DNA of 64,000 nt from Mangrovicoccus sp. HB161399. Lineage in GTDB: Bacteria; Pseudomonadota; Alphaproteobacteria; Rhodobacterales; Rhodobacteraceae. The notes below the pieces were generated by a model. It was not told the DNA's origin. It saw nothing but the letters and a program-made list of their open reading frames with translations, and did not search any database. Both the position numbers and the translations under genes were made by a program. Positions 16,179 to 24,518 of the stretch are shown here, piece after piece. The stretch spans positions 1-64,000 of the forward strand of contig NZ_JAATVU010000010.1 in NCBI RefSeq assembly GCF_013184745.1, given 5' to 3'. Position 1 is the stretch's first letter. Each line of letters opens with the position of its first letter.

Positions 16179-17240
16179 ATGACGGACAAATTCTCCCGCG
16201 CGGCCATGGGCCGGCGCGCCTTTCTCGGCACGGCCGCGGCAGCGGCGCTTTCCATCGGCGCCCTGCCGCGCGGTGCCCTGGCCGCGAGCGGCCGGCTCGT
16301 CGTCTCGAACTGGGGCGGCGACTGGAACGACAACATCGTCGCCGAGATGGAGCGCCCGGCCTTCGGCAGCGGGCCGATCGAGATCGTCCATGACCTCGCC
16401 CCGGTGGCCGAGCGGAAGACGCGGCTCCTGGCCGAACGCCGCCTGCCGCGCAGTTCCGTCGATGTCAGCTGGCTCAGCGACAGCGACGCCTTCGAAATGA
16501 ACCAGCAGGGCGTGCTGGAAGAGCTGGACTACAGCCTCCTGCCCAATGCCGCCGCGCTGCAGGAAAAGCTGAAGGCGCCCTACTACATCCCGGCAATCTT
16601 CGGCGCGGTCTGCGTGCTCTACAATCCCGCGAAGATCGCCACGCCGCCGACCAGCTTCGCCGACCTGTGGAACCCGGCCCTTGCGGGCCGGGTCGGGCTG
16701 ATGGACCAGATCTATTTCAACTACATCTACGCGGCCTCGCTGGTCGCGGGCGGCACGATGAGCGACGTCGAACCGGCCTTCGCCAAGCTGATGGAACTGA
16801 AGGCGGCGGTCGCGCCGCGGATCTATCCGTCGCACCAGGCGCTGGCGGCGGCCTTCCAGTCGGAGGAGATCTGGATCTCGGCCAATTACAGCGCCCGCGG
16901 CCGCCAATGGCAGGCCGACGGCATTCCGCTGGAACTGGCCTTCCCCGAGGAAGGCGGCATTGCCATCGCCTTCGGCGCGGGCATCCCGAAGAAGGCCGCC
17001 AACCGCGAGGCCGCCTATGCCTATCTCGACGCCATGCTGGCGCCGGAGGCCATGGCCGGGGTCGCGCGGTCGACGCATTACGCGGTCTCGACCACCGATG
17101 CCGCCCTGGCCCCCGAGGAAAAGCAGGCGCTGGAATTCTCCGGCGCGCAGATCGCCGGGCTGAACTTCGTCGACTACCCCTATGCCGCCGAACACGACTC
17201 GGACTGGCTGGAATGGTGGAACCGGGAGTTCAAGGCGTGA
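16179..17240 (+). CDS. Polyamine-type ABC transporter substrate-binding protein (Tat signal)
   Basis: This 353-residue periplasmic binding protein belongs to the spermidine/putrescine (PotD-like) class. The N-terminus carries a twin-arginine type signal (GRRAFLGTAAAAAL) with cleavage near ALA-ASG (about residue 36). The mature part opens with LVVSNWGGDWND, usual for this class, and contains GAVCVLYNPAKI and the hinge FAAFGAGIPKK-like IAFGAGIPKKAANR. The stop overlaps the permease start (GTGA). Export in folded form through Tat is unusual for such receptors but known in this family. The ligand is unknown; the operon places it with a molybdo-reductase fusion. Confidence 0.88.
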   Translation: MTDKFSRAAMGRRAFLGTAAAAALSIGALPRGALAASGRLVVSNWGGDWNDNIVAEMERPAFGSGPIEIVHDLAPVAERKTRLLAERRLPRSSVDVSWLSDSDAFEMNQQGVLEELDYSLLPNAAALQEKLKAPYYIPAIFGAVCVLYNPAKIATPPTSFADLWNPALAGRVGLMDQIYFNYIYAASLVAGGTMSDVEPAFAKLMELKAAVAPRIYPSHQALAAAFQSEEIWISANYSARGRQWQADGIPLELAFPEEGGIAIAFGAGIPKKAANREAAYAYLDAMLAPEAMAGVARSTHYAVSTTDAALAPEEKQALEFSGAQIAGLNFVDYPYAAEHDSDWLEWWNREFKA

Positions 17241-18133
17241 GCGACCTTGCCGCCACCCTGCCGCCGGGTCCCGCGAGGGTCCGGCGCAGCGTTCCCGGCT
17301 TCGCGCTGCTGCCGGTCCCGGCGCTCGTCCTGGTCGGGATCGGGCTGATCCTGCCGCTGGGACTGATCGCGCGCTACAGTCTGGCCGAATTCGACCCCGC
17401 CGACATTGCCCTGCAGGGGCTGACCGCCGGGAACTACCTGAAATTCTTCGGCGACCCGTTCTACCGCGAGGTTCTGGGCCGGACCCTCGCCGTGGCCGCC
17501 GGTTCCACCGCCGCCTGCCTGCTGCTCGGCGTGCCCGCCGCCTATGCGATCAGCAGGGCGCGTTCCGCCCGGCTGCGCAGCGCGCTCCTCCTGCTGGCCA
17601 TCGTGCCGCTCCTGATGGGCAATGCCGTGCGCGCGCTGGGCTGGATGGTGCTGCTTTCCGAGCGCGGCATCGTCAACCAGGCGCTGACCGGCCTCGGCCT
17701 GGCTGACGCCCCGGTCCGGCTGATGTACACCCCGCTCGCCGTGACCCTGAGCCTCGTCGCCGTGCTCCTGCCGTTCATGGTTCTGACGCTGCAGAGCGTC
17801 TTCGACAGCATCAGCCCGGTCTACGAGGACGCCGCCGCCACCATGGGCGCGCCGCCCTGGGCCGCGTTCCGCCATGTCTTCCTGCCGCTGGCGATGCCCG
17901 GCCTCTTTTCGGGCAGCCTCCTCGTCTTCATTCTCGGCATGAACGCCTATGCCAGCCCCGTCCTGCTGGGCGGACCCGCCTTCCACATGATGGCGCCGAT
18001 GGTCTACGAGCAGGCGGTCGAGGCCTTCAACTGGCCCTTCGCCTCGGCACTGGCCTTCGTCCTGATGGCCGCCACGCTGGTCCTGACGGTCCTGTCGAGC
18101 CGCGTGCTCCAGAAACGCTACGGGAGGCTCTGA
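17237..18133 (+). CDS. ABC transporter permease (PotB-like)
   Basis: This 298-residue inner-membrane permease has about six hydrophobic helices. The ATPase-contact loop is seen at EDAAATMGAPPWAAFRHVFLP. The start is a GTG overlapping the receptor stop codon (GTGA); the open frame continues upstream only as an out-of-frame reading of the receptor gene. It pairs with the next permease, 1 bp downstream. Confidence 0.88.
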   Translation: MSDLAATLPPGPARVRRSVPGFALLPVPALVLVGIGLILPLGLIARYSLAEFDPADIALQGLTAGNYLKFFGDPFYREVLGRTLAVAAGSTAACLLLGVPAAYAISRARSARLRSALLLLAIVPLLMGNAVRALGWMVLLSERGIVNQALTGLGLADAPVRLMYTPLAVTLSLVAVLLPFMVLTLQSVFDSISPVYEDAAATMGAPPWAAFRHVFLPLAMPGLFSGSLLVFILGMNAYASPVLLGGPAFHMMAPMVYEQAVEAFNWPFASALAFVLMAATLVLTVLSSRVLQKRYGRL

Positions 18134-18134
18134 G

Positions 18135-18959
18135 ATGCTGTCCCGCCTGCTGCCTCCCGGCGCCGGATTCCGCCTGGCCATGGGCACGCTCGCCGTCCTC
18201 GCCTTCCTGCTGCTGGCCGGACCGCTGGCCACCGTCGTCTGGGTCAGCTTCTTCCAGGGCAAGATCATCGCCTTCCCGCCGGAAGGCTACACCCTGTCCT
18301 GGTATGCCGCCGCCTGGGAGATGCCGCGCTTCCGCGGCGGGCTGGCGACCAGCCTCTGGGTCGCGCTCGCCGCCACGGCCGCCAGCCTTGCCGCCGGCGT
18401 GCCCGCGGCGCTCTATCTCGCGCGGACGGAGTTCCGCGGCCGCGAAGCGATCCAGTCGGTGCTGCTCGGCCCGCTGATCGTGCCGGGGATCGTGGCGGGG
18501 CTGGCGCTCTACATGTTCCTGATCGAGGCCGAGATCCTGACCGGCGTGCAGTTCGCGCAGACGATGGGCGGGCTGGTGCTGGGCCACAGCCTGATCGCCC
18601 TGCCCTGGACCGTGCGTCTGGTCACTGCCGCGCTGGTCGGCATGGACCGGCAGGCCGAGGAGGCAGCCGCCGTGATGGGCGCGCGTCCGCTGGCAGTGTT
18701 CTTCCTCGTCACCCTGCCCGCGATCCGCTCCGGGCTGGTGGCCGGGGGACTCTTCTCCTTCGTGATCTCCTTCGTCGACCTGGAGAAGTCGCTGTTCCTC
18801 GTCGGCCCCGGCACCACCACCCTGCCGATCGCCATCATCAACTATCTCGAATGGAGCGTGGACCCGACCATCGCCGCCGTCGCCACGGCGCAGATCGCCG
18901 CGATTTCGGCGGTGATGATCGCCACCGACCGCGTCTTCAAGCTGACCCGCGCCTTCTGA
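18135..18959 (+). CDS. ABC transporter permease (PotC-like)
   Basis: This is the second inner-membrane permease, 274 residues, with about six hydrophobic helices and the coupling loop EEAAAVMGARPLAVFFLVTLP. It follows the first permease by 1 bp and precedes the ATPase gene by 10 bp, with GAGGAGA as ribosome site for the latter. The set 16179-20028 is a complete binding-protein-dependent importer. Confidence 0.9.
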   Translation: MLSRLLPPGAGFRLAMGTLAVLAFLLLAGPLATVVWVSFFQGKIIAFPPEGYTLSWYAAAWEMPRFRGGLATSLWVALAATAASLAAGVPAALYLARTEFRGREAIQSVLLGPLIVPGIVAGLALYMFLIEAEILTGVQFAQTMGGLVLGHSLIALPWTVRLVTAALVGMDRQAEEAAAVMGARPLAVFFLVTLPAIRSGLVAGGLFSFVISFVDLEKSLFLVGPGTTTLPIAIINYLEWSVDPTIAAVATAQIAAISAVMIATDRVFKLTRAF

Positions 18960-18969
18960 GGAGACCCCA

Positions 18970-20028
18970 ATGTCAAGCATCGCCCTCACGGAGGTGACCA
19001 AGATCTACGGCGGCCAGGCCACGGTCGACCGGCTGGATCTGAAGGTGCGCGAGGCCGAGTTCCTCGCCTTCCTCGGCCCGTCCGGCTGCGGCAAGTCGAC
19101 GACGCTCAGGATGATCGCCGGGCTGGCCATCCCCGACGGCGGACATATCCGCTTCGGCGCCCGCGACGTCACCCGGCTGCCGCCCTACCAGCGCAATGCG
19201 GGCCTGGTCTTCCAGGGCTACGCGCTCTTCCCGAACATGACCGTCGCCGAAAATGTCGCCTTCGGGTTGAAGATGCGCAAGGTGGGCAAACCCGAGACCG
19301 CGGAGCGCGTCGCGCGCGCGCTCGATCTGGTGCAGCTCGGCCATCTTGCCGACCGCCTGCCCCGGCAGCTCTCGGGCGGCCAGCAGCAGCGCGTCGCGCT
19401 GGCGCGCGCCGTCGTCTACAATCCCGAAGCGCTGCTTCTGGACGAGCCGCTCTCGGCGCTCGACGCCAAGCTGCGCGGCGAGGTCCGCAGCGAGCTGCGC
19501 CGCCTGCAGCGTCGGCTGGGCCTGACGACGGTCTTCGTCACCCATGACCAGGACGAGGCGCTGGCCATTGCCGACCGCATCGTCGTCATGTCGGCGGGCC
19601 GGATCGAGCAGACCGGCACCCCCGGCGAGATCTACGCGACCCCGGCCAACCGCTTCGTCGCCGAATTCCTCGGCATGTCGAATTTCCTGCCCGGCCGCCG
19701 CGAGGGCCCGGGCCGCTTCCGCCTCGCGACCGGCGAACTGCTGGGCTACGGCTGCGAGGGCGCGCGGGCCGGGGGCCATGCGCTTGCCATCCGGCCAGAG
19801 AACATCCGCCTGCTGCCGGGGCGCGGCGCGGAGGCCGACGGCCACAGCCTGTCCGCCAGGATCGAGGAGGTGGTCTACCGCGGCAGCCTCGTCGAATACC
19901 GCCTGTCGCTTGGCGGCGGGACCCTGACCGTGCACCGCCGGAATGCCGATCACGACCCGGCCGAGCGCTTCGAGCCGGGCGAGACCGTGACCGCCTGCTG
20001 GCGCGCACCCTCCACGATCCTCATCTAG
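18970..20028 (+). CDS. ABC transporter ATP-binding protein (PotA-like)
   Basis: This is the 352-residue ATPase of the importer. Walker A is GPSGCGKST (about residues 37-45), Q-loop VFQGYALFPNM, signature LSGGQQQRVALARA, Walker B LLLDEPLSALD, and switch His THDQDEAL. A C-terminal TOBE-type regulatory domain (about 240-352, with AIRPENIRLLPG) is present as in PotA. It precedes the molybdo-reductase gene by only 9 bp, so import and oxidation/reduction are expressed together. Confidence 0.93.
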   Translation: MSSIALTEVTKIYGGQATVDRLDLKVREAEFLAFLGPSGCGKSTTLRMIAGLAIPDGGHIRFGARDVTRLPPYQRNAGLVFQGYALFPNMTVAENVAFGLKMRKVGKPETAERVARALDLVQLGHLADRLPRQLSGGQQQRVALARAVVYNPEALLLDEPLSALDAKLRGEVRSELRRLQRRLGLTTVFVTHDQDEALAIADRIVVMSAGRIEQTGTPGEIYATPANRFVAEFLGMSNFLPGRREGPGRFRLATGELLGYGCEGARAGGHALAIRPENIRLLPGRGAEADGHSLSARIEEVVYRGSLVEYRLSLGGGTLTVHRRNADHDPAERFEPGETVTACWRAPSTILI

Positions 20029-20037
20029 GACATCCCC

Positions 20038-23000
20038 ATGACCCAACGCGACGACGCGGCCGGGGGCCGGGAGGTGCGGGGCTACTGCACCTTCTGCCGC
20101 TCGCGCTGCGGCACCATCAACCGCATCGAGAACGGCTGCCTGGTGTCGGTCCGCCCCGATCCGGACCATCCGACCGGCCGCGCCATCTGCCCCAAGGGCC
20201 GCGCGGCGCCCGAGATCGTCCACAGCGCGCGGCGGCTCGCACGGCCGCTGATCCGCACCCGCCCAAAGGGCGATCCCGATCCCGGCTTCCGCGAGGCGTC
20301 CTGGGACGAAGCGCTGGATCTCGTCGCAGGGAAGCTCGCGCAAGTCGCCGCCGAAAGCGGTCCGGAGGCCGCGGCCTTCGCCTTCGCCTCGCCGAGCGCG
20401 ACCTCGATCTCGGACAGCATCGGCTGGCTCGAACGCTTCGTCTGGCGCTACGGCAGCCCGAACATCAGCTACGCGACCGAGCTGTGCAACTGGCACAAGG
20501 ACCACTGTCACCGCTACACGCTGGGCACCGGCATGCCCGCGCCCGACTATGCGCAGAGCCGGCTGATCGTGCTCTGGGGCCACAATCCCGAGAAGACCTG
20601 GCTGGCCCAGGCGGGCGCCATCGCCGAAGCTCGCGCCGCGGGTGCCCGCCTGGCCGTGATCGACCCGCGCCGGACGCGGCTGGCCGCAGGGGCGGACCAC
20701 TGGCTCCAGCCGCGTCCGGGCAGCGACGGGCCGCTGGCGATGGCGCTGATCCGCGAACTCATTGCCATCGGCGGCTTCGATGCGGCTTTCGTGCGGCGCT
20801 GGACCAATGCACCCTTCCTGGTGCGCGAGGACACCGGCAGGCTCCTGCGCGCGGGCGAGATCGGCCTCGCCCCGGCGGAGGCCCTTGTCGGCTGGGATGC
20901 CGGCGCGGGCAGGCCGGTGGCGCTCGATACCCGGCAGGACATCGGCGCGGAGATGGCGGCGCGGCTCGCCCTGGAGGGGCGGCACGAGGCGGCACCCGGC
21001 CTGGCCTGCCGACCGGTCTTCGCACATCTGCGCGAGGCGGCAGATGGCTACGCGCCCGAGCGCGCCGCGGAGCTGTGCTGGACCGAGCCCGCCGCGATCC
21101 GCGCCCTGGCGGCGGCAATCGCGGCGGCAGGGGACCGGGTCAGCTATTACGGCTGGAACGGCATCGGCCAGCATGCCGATGCCAGCCAGACCGACCGCGC
21201 CATCGCCATCCTCTTCGCGCTGACCGGCCAGCATGATGCGCCGGGCGGCAACGTGATCTGGCCCGCCCTGCCGGTGGTCCGCGCCAGCGATTTTGCCATG
21301 CTGCCGAAGGCACAGGCGGCCCGCGCGCTCGGCCTTGCCGCCCGCCCGCTGGGTCCGGCGCGCAACGGCTGGGTCACCGGCGGGGAACTCTACCGCGGCA
21401 TCCTCGAGCAAGACCCCTACCGCATCCGTGCGCTGGTCAGCTTCGGCACCAACATGCTGGCTTCGCAGCCCGATCCGCAGCGCGGCCGCGCCGCCCTGGA
21501 GGCGCTGGATTTCCATGTCCATTGCGACCTGTTCCTCAATCCCAGCGCGGAATGCGCCGATGTCGTCCTGCCGGTGAACAGCGCCTGGGAACGCGACGGT
21601 CTGCGCGAGGGGTTCGAGATTTCCCGTGCCGCGCAGGAGCGCATCCAGCTTCGCCCCGCCATGGTGCCGCCGCAGGGCGAGGCGCGCTCGGATTTCGACA
21701 TCGTGGCAGGTCTTGCCGGCCGACTGGGCTTCGGCGCGGACTTCCACCACGGCGACTGGGAGGCAGCGCAGGACGCGCTGCTGCGGCCCGCCGGGATCTG
21801 CATCGCCGAGCTGCGCGCCGCGCCCGGCGGCCTGACCGTGCCGCTCCGCCACGGCTTCCGGAAATATGCCGATCCTTGCGGCGGCGGCGTGCGGGGCTTC
21901 GCGACTCCCAGCCGGCGGATCGAGATACATTCCGAGACCTTTCTCGAACACGGCTATCCGCCGCTGCCCGGCTTCGGCAGCCCCGCGGAAGCGGACGCGG
22001 CCCATCCGCTGGTGCTGACCACGGCGAAGAACGGCCATTTCTGCCACACCCAGCACCGCGGCATTGCCGGGCTGCGCCGCAAGTCGCCGCTGCCCCGCGC
22101 CGATCTGCACCCGGATACGGCGGCATCCCGGGGCATCGCCGAGGGCGACCGGATCGAGATCCGCCGCGGCGGCGCCCGCATCTCGATGACCGCGCATCTC
22201 GATCCCGGCCTGCATCCGGGCGTCGCCATGGCCGAGAATGGCTGGTGGGAGGCCGCCCCCGATCTGGGCCTGCCCGGCTACCGGATCGGCGGCCGGACGG
22301 ATGCCAGCTACAACAGCCTGGCGCAGGACCTGCCGCTCGATCCCGTCAGCGGCGCGCCCGCGCTGCGCTCGATGACCTGCGAGATCCGCCGCGCCGCGGA
22401 CCAGCCTGCCGCCGCGCCGGGCCGCCAGCGGCTCAGGATCGAGGCCCGCCGCGAGGAAACGCCAGAGGTCGTCGCGCTGACCCTTGCCCGCGCCGATGGC
22501 GCGCCGCTTCCCGGCTTCCTGCCCGGCCAGCATGTTGCCATCGGCCTGCCGGGGGGGCCTGCGGCCCGCAGCTATTCGCTGACCGGAGCGGCGGGGGACG
22601 CGCCCGCGCGCTACGAGATTGCCATCCGGCGCAACGGTCCGGGCACGCTGTCGGCTATCTATGCGGACCTGCCCCCCGGCACCGAGCTGGAGACGGGGCG
22701 ACCGGGCGGACGCTTCACGCTGCCGGTCGAAAACCGGTTCCCGCTGGTGCTGGTTGCCGCCGGGATCGGCGTGACGCCCTTTCTGGGCCTGCTCGAAACG
22801 CTGGCTTCGGGGGGGCGATCCGGACCTGAGATGCACCTGTTCCACATCGCCCGCGACGCCGCGCACCAGCCGTTCCGAAGCCGCCTCGCATCGCTGGACG
22901 CTGCCCTGCCCTTCCTCACGCTGCACAGCGTCCACAGCCGCGGCGGCTCCGGCCGGATGACCGCTGCGGAGATTGGTCCCGGGCTGATCGCGCGCCGGGC

Positions 23001-23388
23001 GCGGTTCTATCTCTGCGGGCCCGAGGCGATGATCGCGGAGTTCCGCAGCGGGCTGCGCGCCCGGGGCGTGCCGGACTTCGAGATCTTCCAAGAGGCCTTC
23101 TCCGCGCCGCGGTCGGACCCGCCCTCCGCCGCACGCGCTGCGGAGGTCCTGCTGAAGCGCTCGGGGACCGTGCTCGACTGGCGGCCCGGCGACGGCGCGA
23201 TCCTGGACCTTGCCGCGGCGCGGGGCATCGCCCTGCCCTCCGGCTGCCGGACCGGGCAATGCGAAAGCTGCGCGGTCGACGTGCTGGAGGGACAGGCGGG
23301 ACATTTCGCCGAACCCGAAGACCCCTCTGCAGACCGCTGCCTGCTGTGCCAGGCCTATCCGATGGGCCGCCTCGTGCTGGATGCCTGA
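20038..23388 (+). CDS. Molybdopterin oxidoreductase fused to FAD/NAD(P) reductase and 2Fe-2S ferredoxin domains
   Basis: This is a 1116-residue three-module enzyme. Residues 1-790 are a DMSO-reductase-family catalytic part: an N-terminal 4Fe-4S motif (Cys17, Cys20, Cys24, Cys51 with ICPKG), a likely Mo-ligand Cys150 in TELCNWHKDH, and a C-terminal MGD-binding domain beginning near HPLVLTTAKNGHF. Residues about 800-1025 are a ferredoxin-reductase module with the FAD motif RSYS (844-847), nucleotide motif AAGIGVTPFLG (about 907-917) and LCGPEAM (about 990). Residues about 1035-1116 are a plant-type 2Fe-2S domain (Cys1070, 1075, 1078 and 1104). Electrons can thus pass from NAD(P)H through FAD, 2Fe-2S and 4Fe-4S to Mo, or in reverse, in one chain. 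There is no Tat signal, so it is cytosolic. The substrate is unknown; assimilatory nitrate reductases are a partial parallel. Confidence 0.88.
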   Translation: MTQRDDAAGGREVRGYCTFCRSRCGTINRIENGCLVSVRPDPDHPTGRAICPKGRAAPEIVHSARRLARPLIRTRPKGDPDPGFREASWDEALDLVAGKLAQVAAESGPEAAAFAFASPSATSISDSIGWLERFVWRYGSPNISYATELCNWHKDHCHRYTLGTGMPAPDYAQSRLIVLWGHNPEKTWLAQAGAIAEARAAGARLAVIDPRRTRLAAGADHWLQPRPGSDGPLAMALIRELIAIGGFDAAFVRRWTNAPFLVREDTGRLLRAGEIGLAPAEALVGWDAGAGRPVALDTRQDIGAEMAARLALEGRHEAAPGLACRPVFAHLREAADGYAPERAAELCWTEPAAIRALAAAIAAAGDRVSYYGWNGIGQHADASQTDRAIAILFALTGQHDAPGGNVIWPALPVVRASDFAMLPKAQAARALGLAARPLGPARNGWVTGGELYRGILEQDPYRIRALVSFGTNMLASQPDPQRGRAALEALDFHVHCDLFLNPSAECADVVLPVNSAWERDGLREGFEISRAAQERIQLRPAMVPPQGEARSDFDIVAGLAGRLGFGADFHHGDWEAAQDALLRPAGICIAELRAAPGGLTVPLRHGFRKYADPCGGGVRGFATPSRRIEIHSETFLEHGYPPLPGFGSPAEADAAHPLVLTTAKNGHFCHTQHRGIAGLRRKSPLPRADLHPDTAASRGIAEGDRIEIRRGGARISMTAHLDPGLHPGVAMAENGWWEAAPDLGLPGYRIGGRTDASYNSLAQDLPLDPVSGAPALRSMTCEIRRAADQPAAAPGRQRLRIEARREETPEVVALTLARADGAPLPGFLPGQHVAIGLPGGPAARSYSLTGAAGDAPARYEIAIRRNGPGTLSAIYADLPPGTELETGRPGGRFTLPVENRFPLVLVAAGIGVTPFLGLLETLASGGRSGPEMHLFHIARDAAHQPFRSRLASLDAALPFLTLHSVHSRGGSGRMTAAEIGPGLIARRARFYLCGPEAMIAEFRSGLRARGVPDFEIFQEAFSAPRSDPPSAARAAEVLLKRSGTVLDWRPGDGAILDLAAARGIALPSGCRTGQCESCAVDVLEGQAGHFAEPEDPSADRCLLCQAYPMGRLVLDA

Positions 23389-23399
23389 GCATCGGCGGC

Positions 23400-23427
23400 C
23401 CGGAGCGAGGCGCGTGCCCCGCTCCGG
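23400..23427. terminator. Bidirectional hairpin between convergent genes
   Basis: CCGGAGCG (23400-23407) and CGCTCCGG (23420-23427) form an 8-bp perfect stem with a 12-nt loop, in the 49-bp gap between the molybdo-reductase stop and the PanE-like reductase stop on the other strand. There is no T-run on either strand. The position suits a shared terminator. Confidence 0.45.
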
Positions 23428-23437
23428 CCGTTGCCGG

Positions 23438-24400
23438 TCACGCGCCGCGCAGGTTCCGGTCGAGCAGCGATGTCAGGCCATGGATCCCCTTGGTCACCGG
23501 CATTGGCTGGTCCAGACGTTCGGCCAGCTCGACCAGCGCGCCCAGGATGGGCTCCAGTTCGATCGGCCTGCCCGCTTCGACATCCTGCAGCATCGACGTG
23601 CGGAATGCGCCGAGCTTGCGGGTCGTGGCCATGCGGCCCGCGATGCCGCCGAACCCGGAAAGGCCGATGCGGTCGCCAAGGGCGGACATCTCCTCCATCA
23701 TGGCGGCGATCAGGGAGGCCGTGCCCGGATTGTCCAGCAGCTGCGATGCAGTGGCGCGGGACAGGGCGGAGAGAGGATTCATGTTCGAATTCCCCCAGAG
23801 CTTGCCCCAGACCTCGCGGTGGATGTCCGCGCTGACCTGCGCGGGAATGCCGCCGCGCTGAAGGTGATCGGCGATATCCTGCGCCTGGTCCGGCTGCCCG
23901 CCGATCAGGACCCGGTCGGCCTTGACCAGCCGGATGTGGCCGGGCGCTGCGGCCAGGCTGGCCGCGTGGACGACGTTGGCCAGGATGTTGCGCGCGGGCA
24001 TGATCTGCGCCAGCTGGCCGGACGGGTCCACGGCCTCCAGCGTCATCCCCTCGGCCGGACCGCCGAACCCCTCGAAGAACCAGAAGGGCAGGCCGTTGAC
24101 CGCGGGCATCACCAGCGTGCCGGGTCCGGCAGCGGCACGGATCACGGGCGCCAGCGCAGGCAGGTCATGGGCCTTCACCCCCAGGAGCAGCACGTCGGCG
24201 CCTGCCAGGGCTCCGGGATCGCCGGTCGCCGCGACGGGAAGCGTCTCGCGCCTGCCCTCGGCCTCGAACACCAGGCCGTTCCGCTGCAGGGCCTGCAATG
24301 TCGCGCCGCGGGCCAGCACGGTTGCCTCTGCGCCGGCCCTGACGAAACCGGCTGTCAGCCAGCCGCCGATTGCGCCCGCTCCGATGACGGATAACTTCAC
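23438..24400 (-). CDS. Ketopantoate reductase-family (PanE/ApbA) dehydrogenase
   Basis: This is a 320-residue NADP-dependent reductase of the 2-dehydropantoate 2-reductase family. The dinucleotide motif GAGAIGG (residues 7-13) is followed by LLLGVKAHDL (family Lys), the helix KLWGNSNMNPLSAL (catalytic Lys region) and RTSMLQDVEAGRPIE (substrate-binding Ser/Asp/Glu), all in the usual order. In catabolic clusters such paralogues often act on other 2-keto acids, so I do not assign a panE role. It lies 118 bp downstream of the sugar receptor gene, with a hairpin between, so it may be a separate or partly attenuated end of the long minus-strand operon. Confidence 0.85.
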   Translation of the reverse strand: MKLSVIGAGAIGGWLTAGFVRAGAEATVLARGATLQALQRNGLVFEAEGRRETLPVAATGDPGALAGADVLLLGVKAHDLPALAPVIRAAAGPGTLVMPAVNGLPFWFFEGFGGPAEGMTLEAVDPSGQLAQIMPARNILANVVHAASLAAAPGHIRLVKADRVLIGGQPDQAQDIADHLQRGGIPAQVSADIHREVWGKLWGNSNMNPLSALSRATASQLLDNPGTASLIAAMMEEMSALGDRIGLSGFGGIAGRMATTRKLGAFRTSMLQDVEAGRPIELEPILGALVELAERLDQPMPVTKGIHGLTSLLDRNLRGA

Positions 24401-24478
24401 GATGCCCTCCTCCCGGTACCGGAGGCGACACTAGGCTGCGGCCCGGTCCATGTCGATGGCACCGCGATGGGCCGCAGG

Positions 24479-24507
24479 CCGGGGCTGTCCCGGAACCGCA
24501 GCCCCGG
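24479..24507. terminator. Hairpin downstream of the CUT2 sugar-binding protein gene
   Basis: CCGGGGCTG (24479-24487) and CAGCCCCGG (24499-24507) form a perfect 9-bp stem with an 11-nt loop, just after the minus-strand receptor gene that ends at 24519. It may end or weaken the pentose operon before the PanE-like gene, or protect the receptor mRNA. There is no T-run. Confidence 0.5.
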
Positions 24508-24518
24508 GACCGGACCCC

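Noticed and set aside
18973-23304. A minus-strand open frame of about 1440 codons opposite the ATPase and molybdo-reductase genes
   Set aside because: It is the antisense shadow of two genes with clear motifs. GC-rich codon use leaves such frames open; the translation has no motif.
20038-23388. The fusion as an assembly or frameshift artefact
   Set aside because: The frame is continuous, codon use is uniform, and the linker between modules is ordinary sequence; the ferredoxin module also ends with a normal stop followed by a hairpin.
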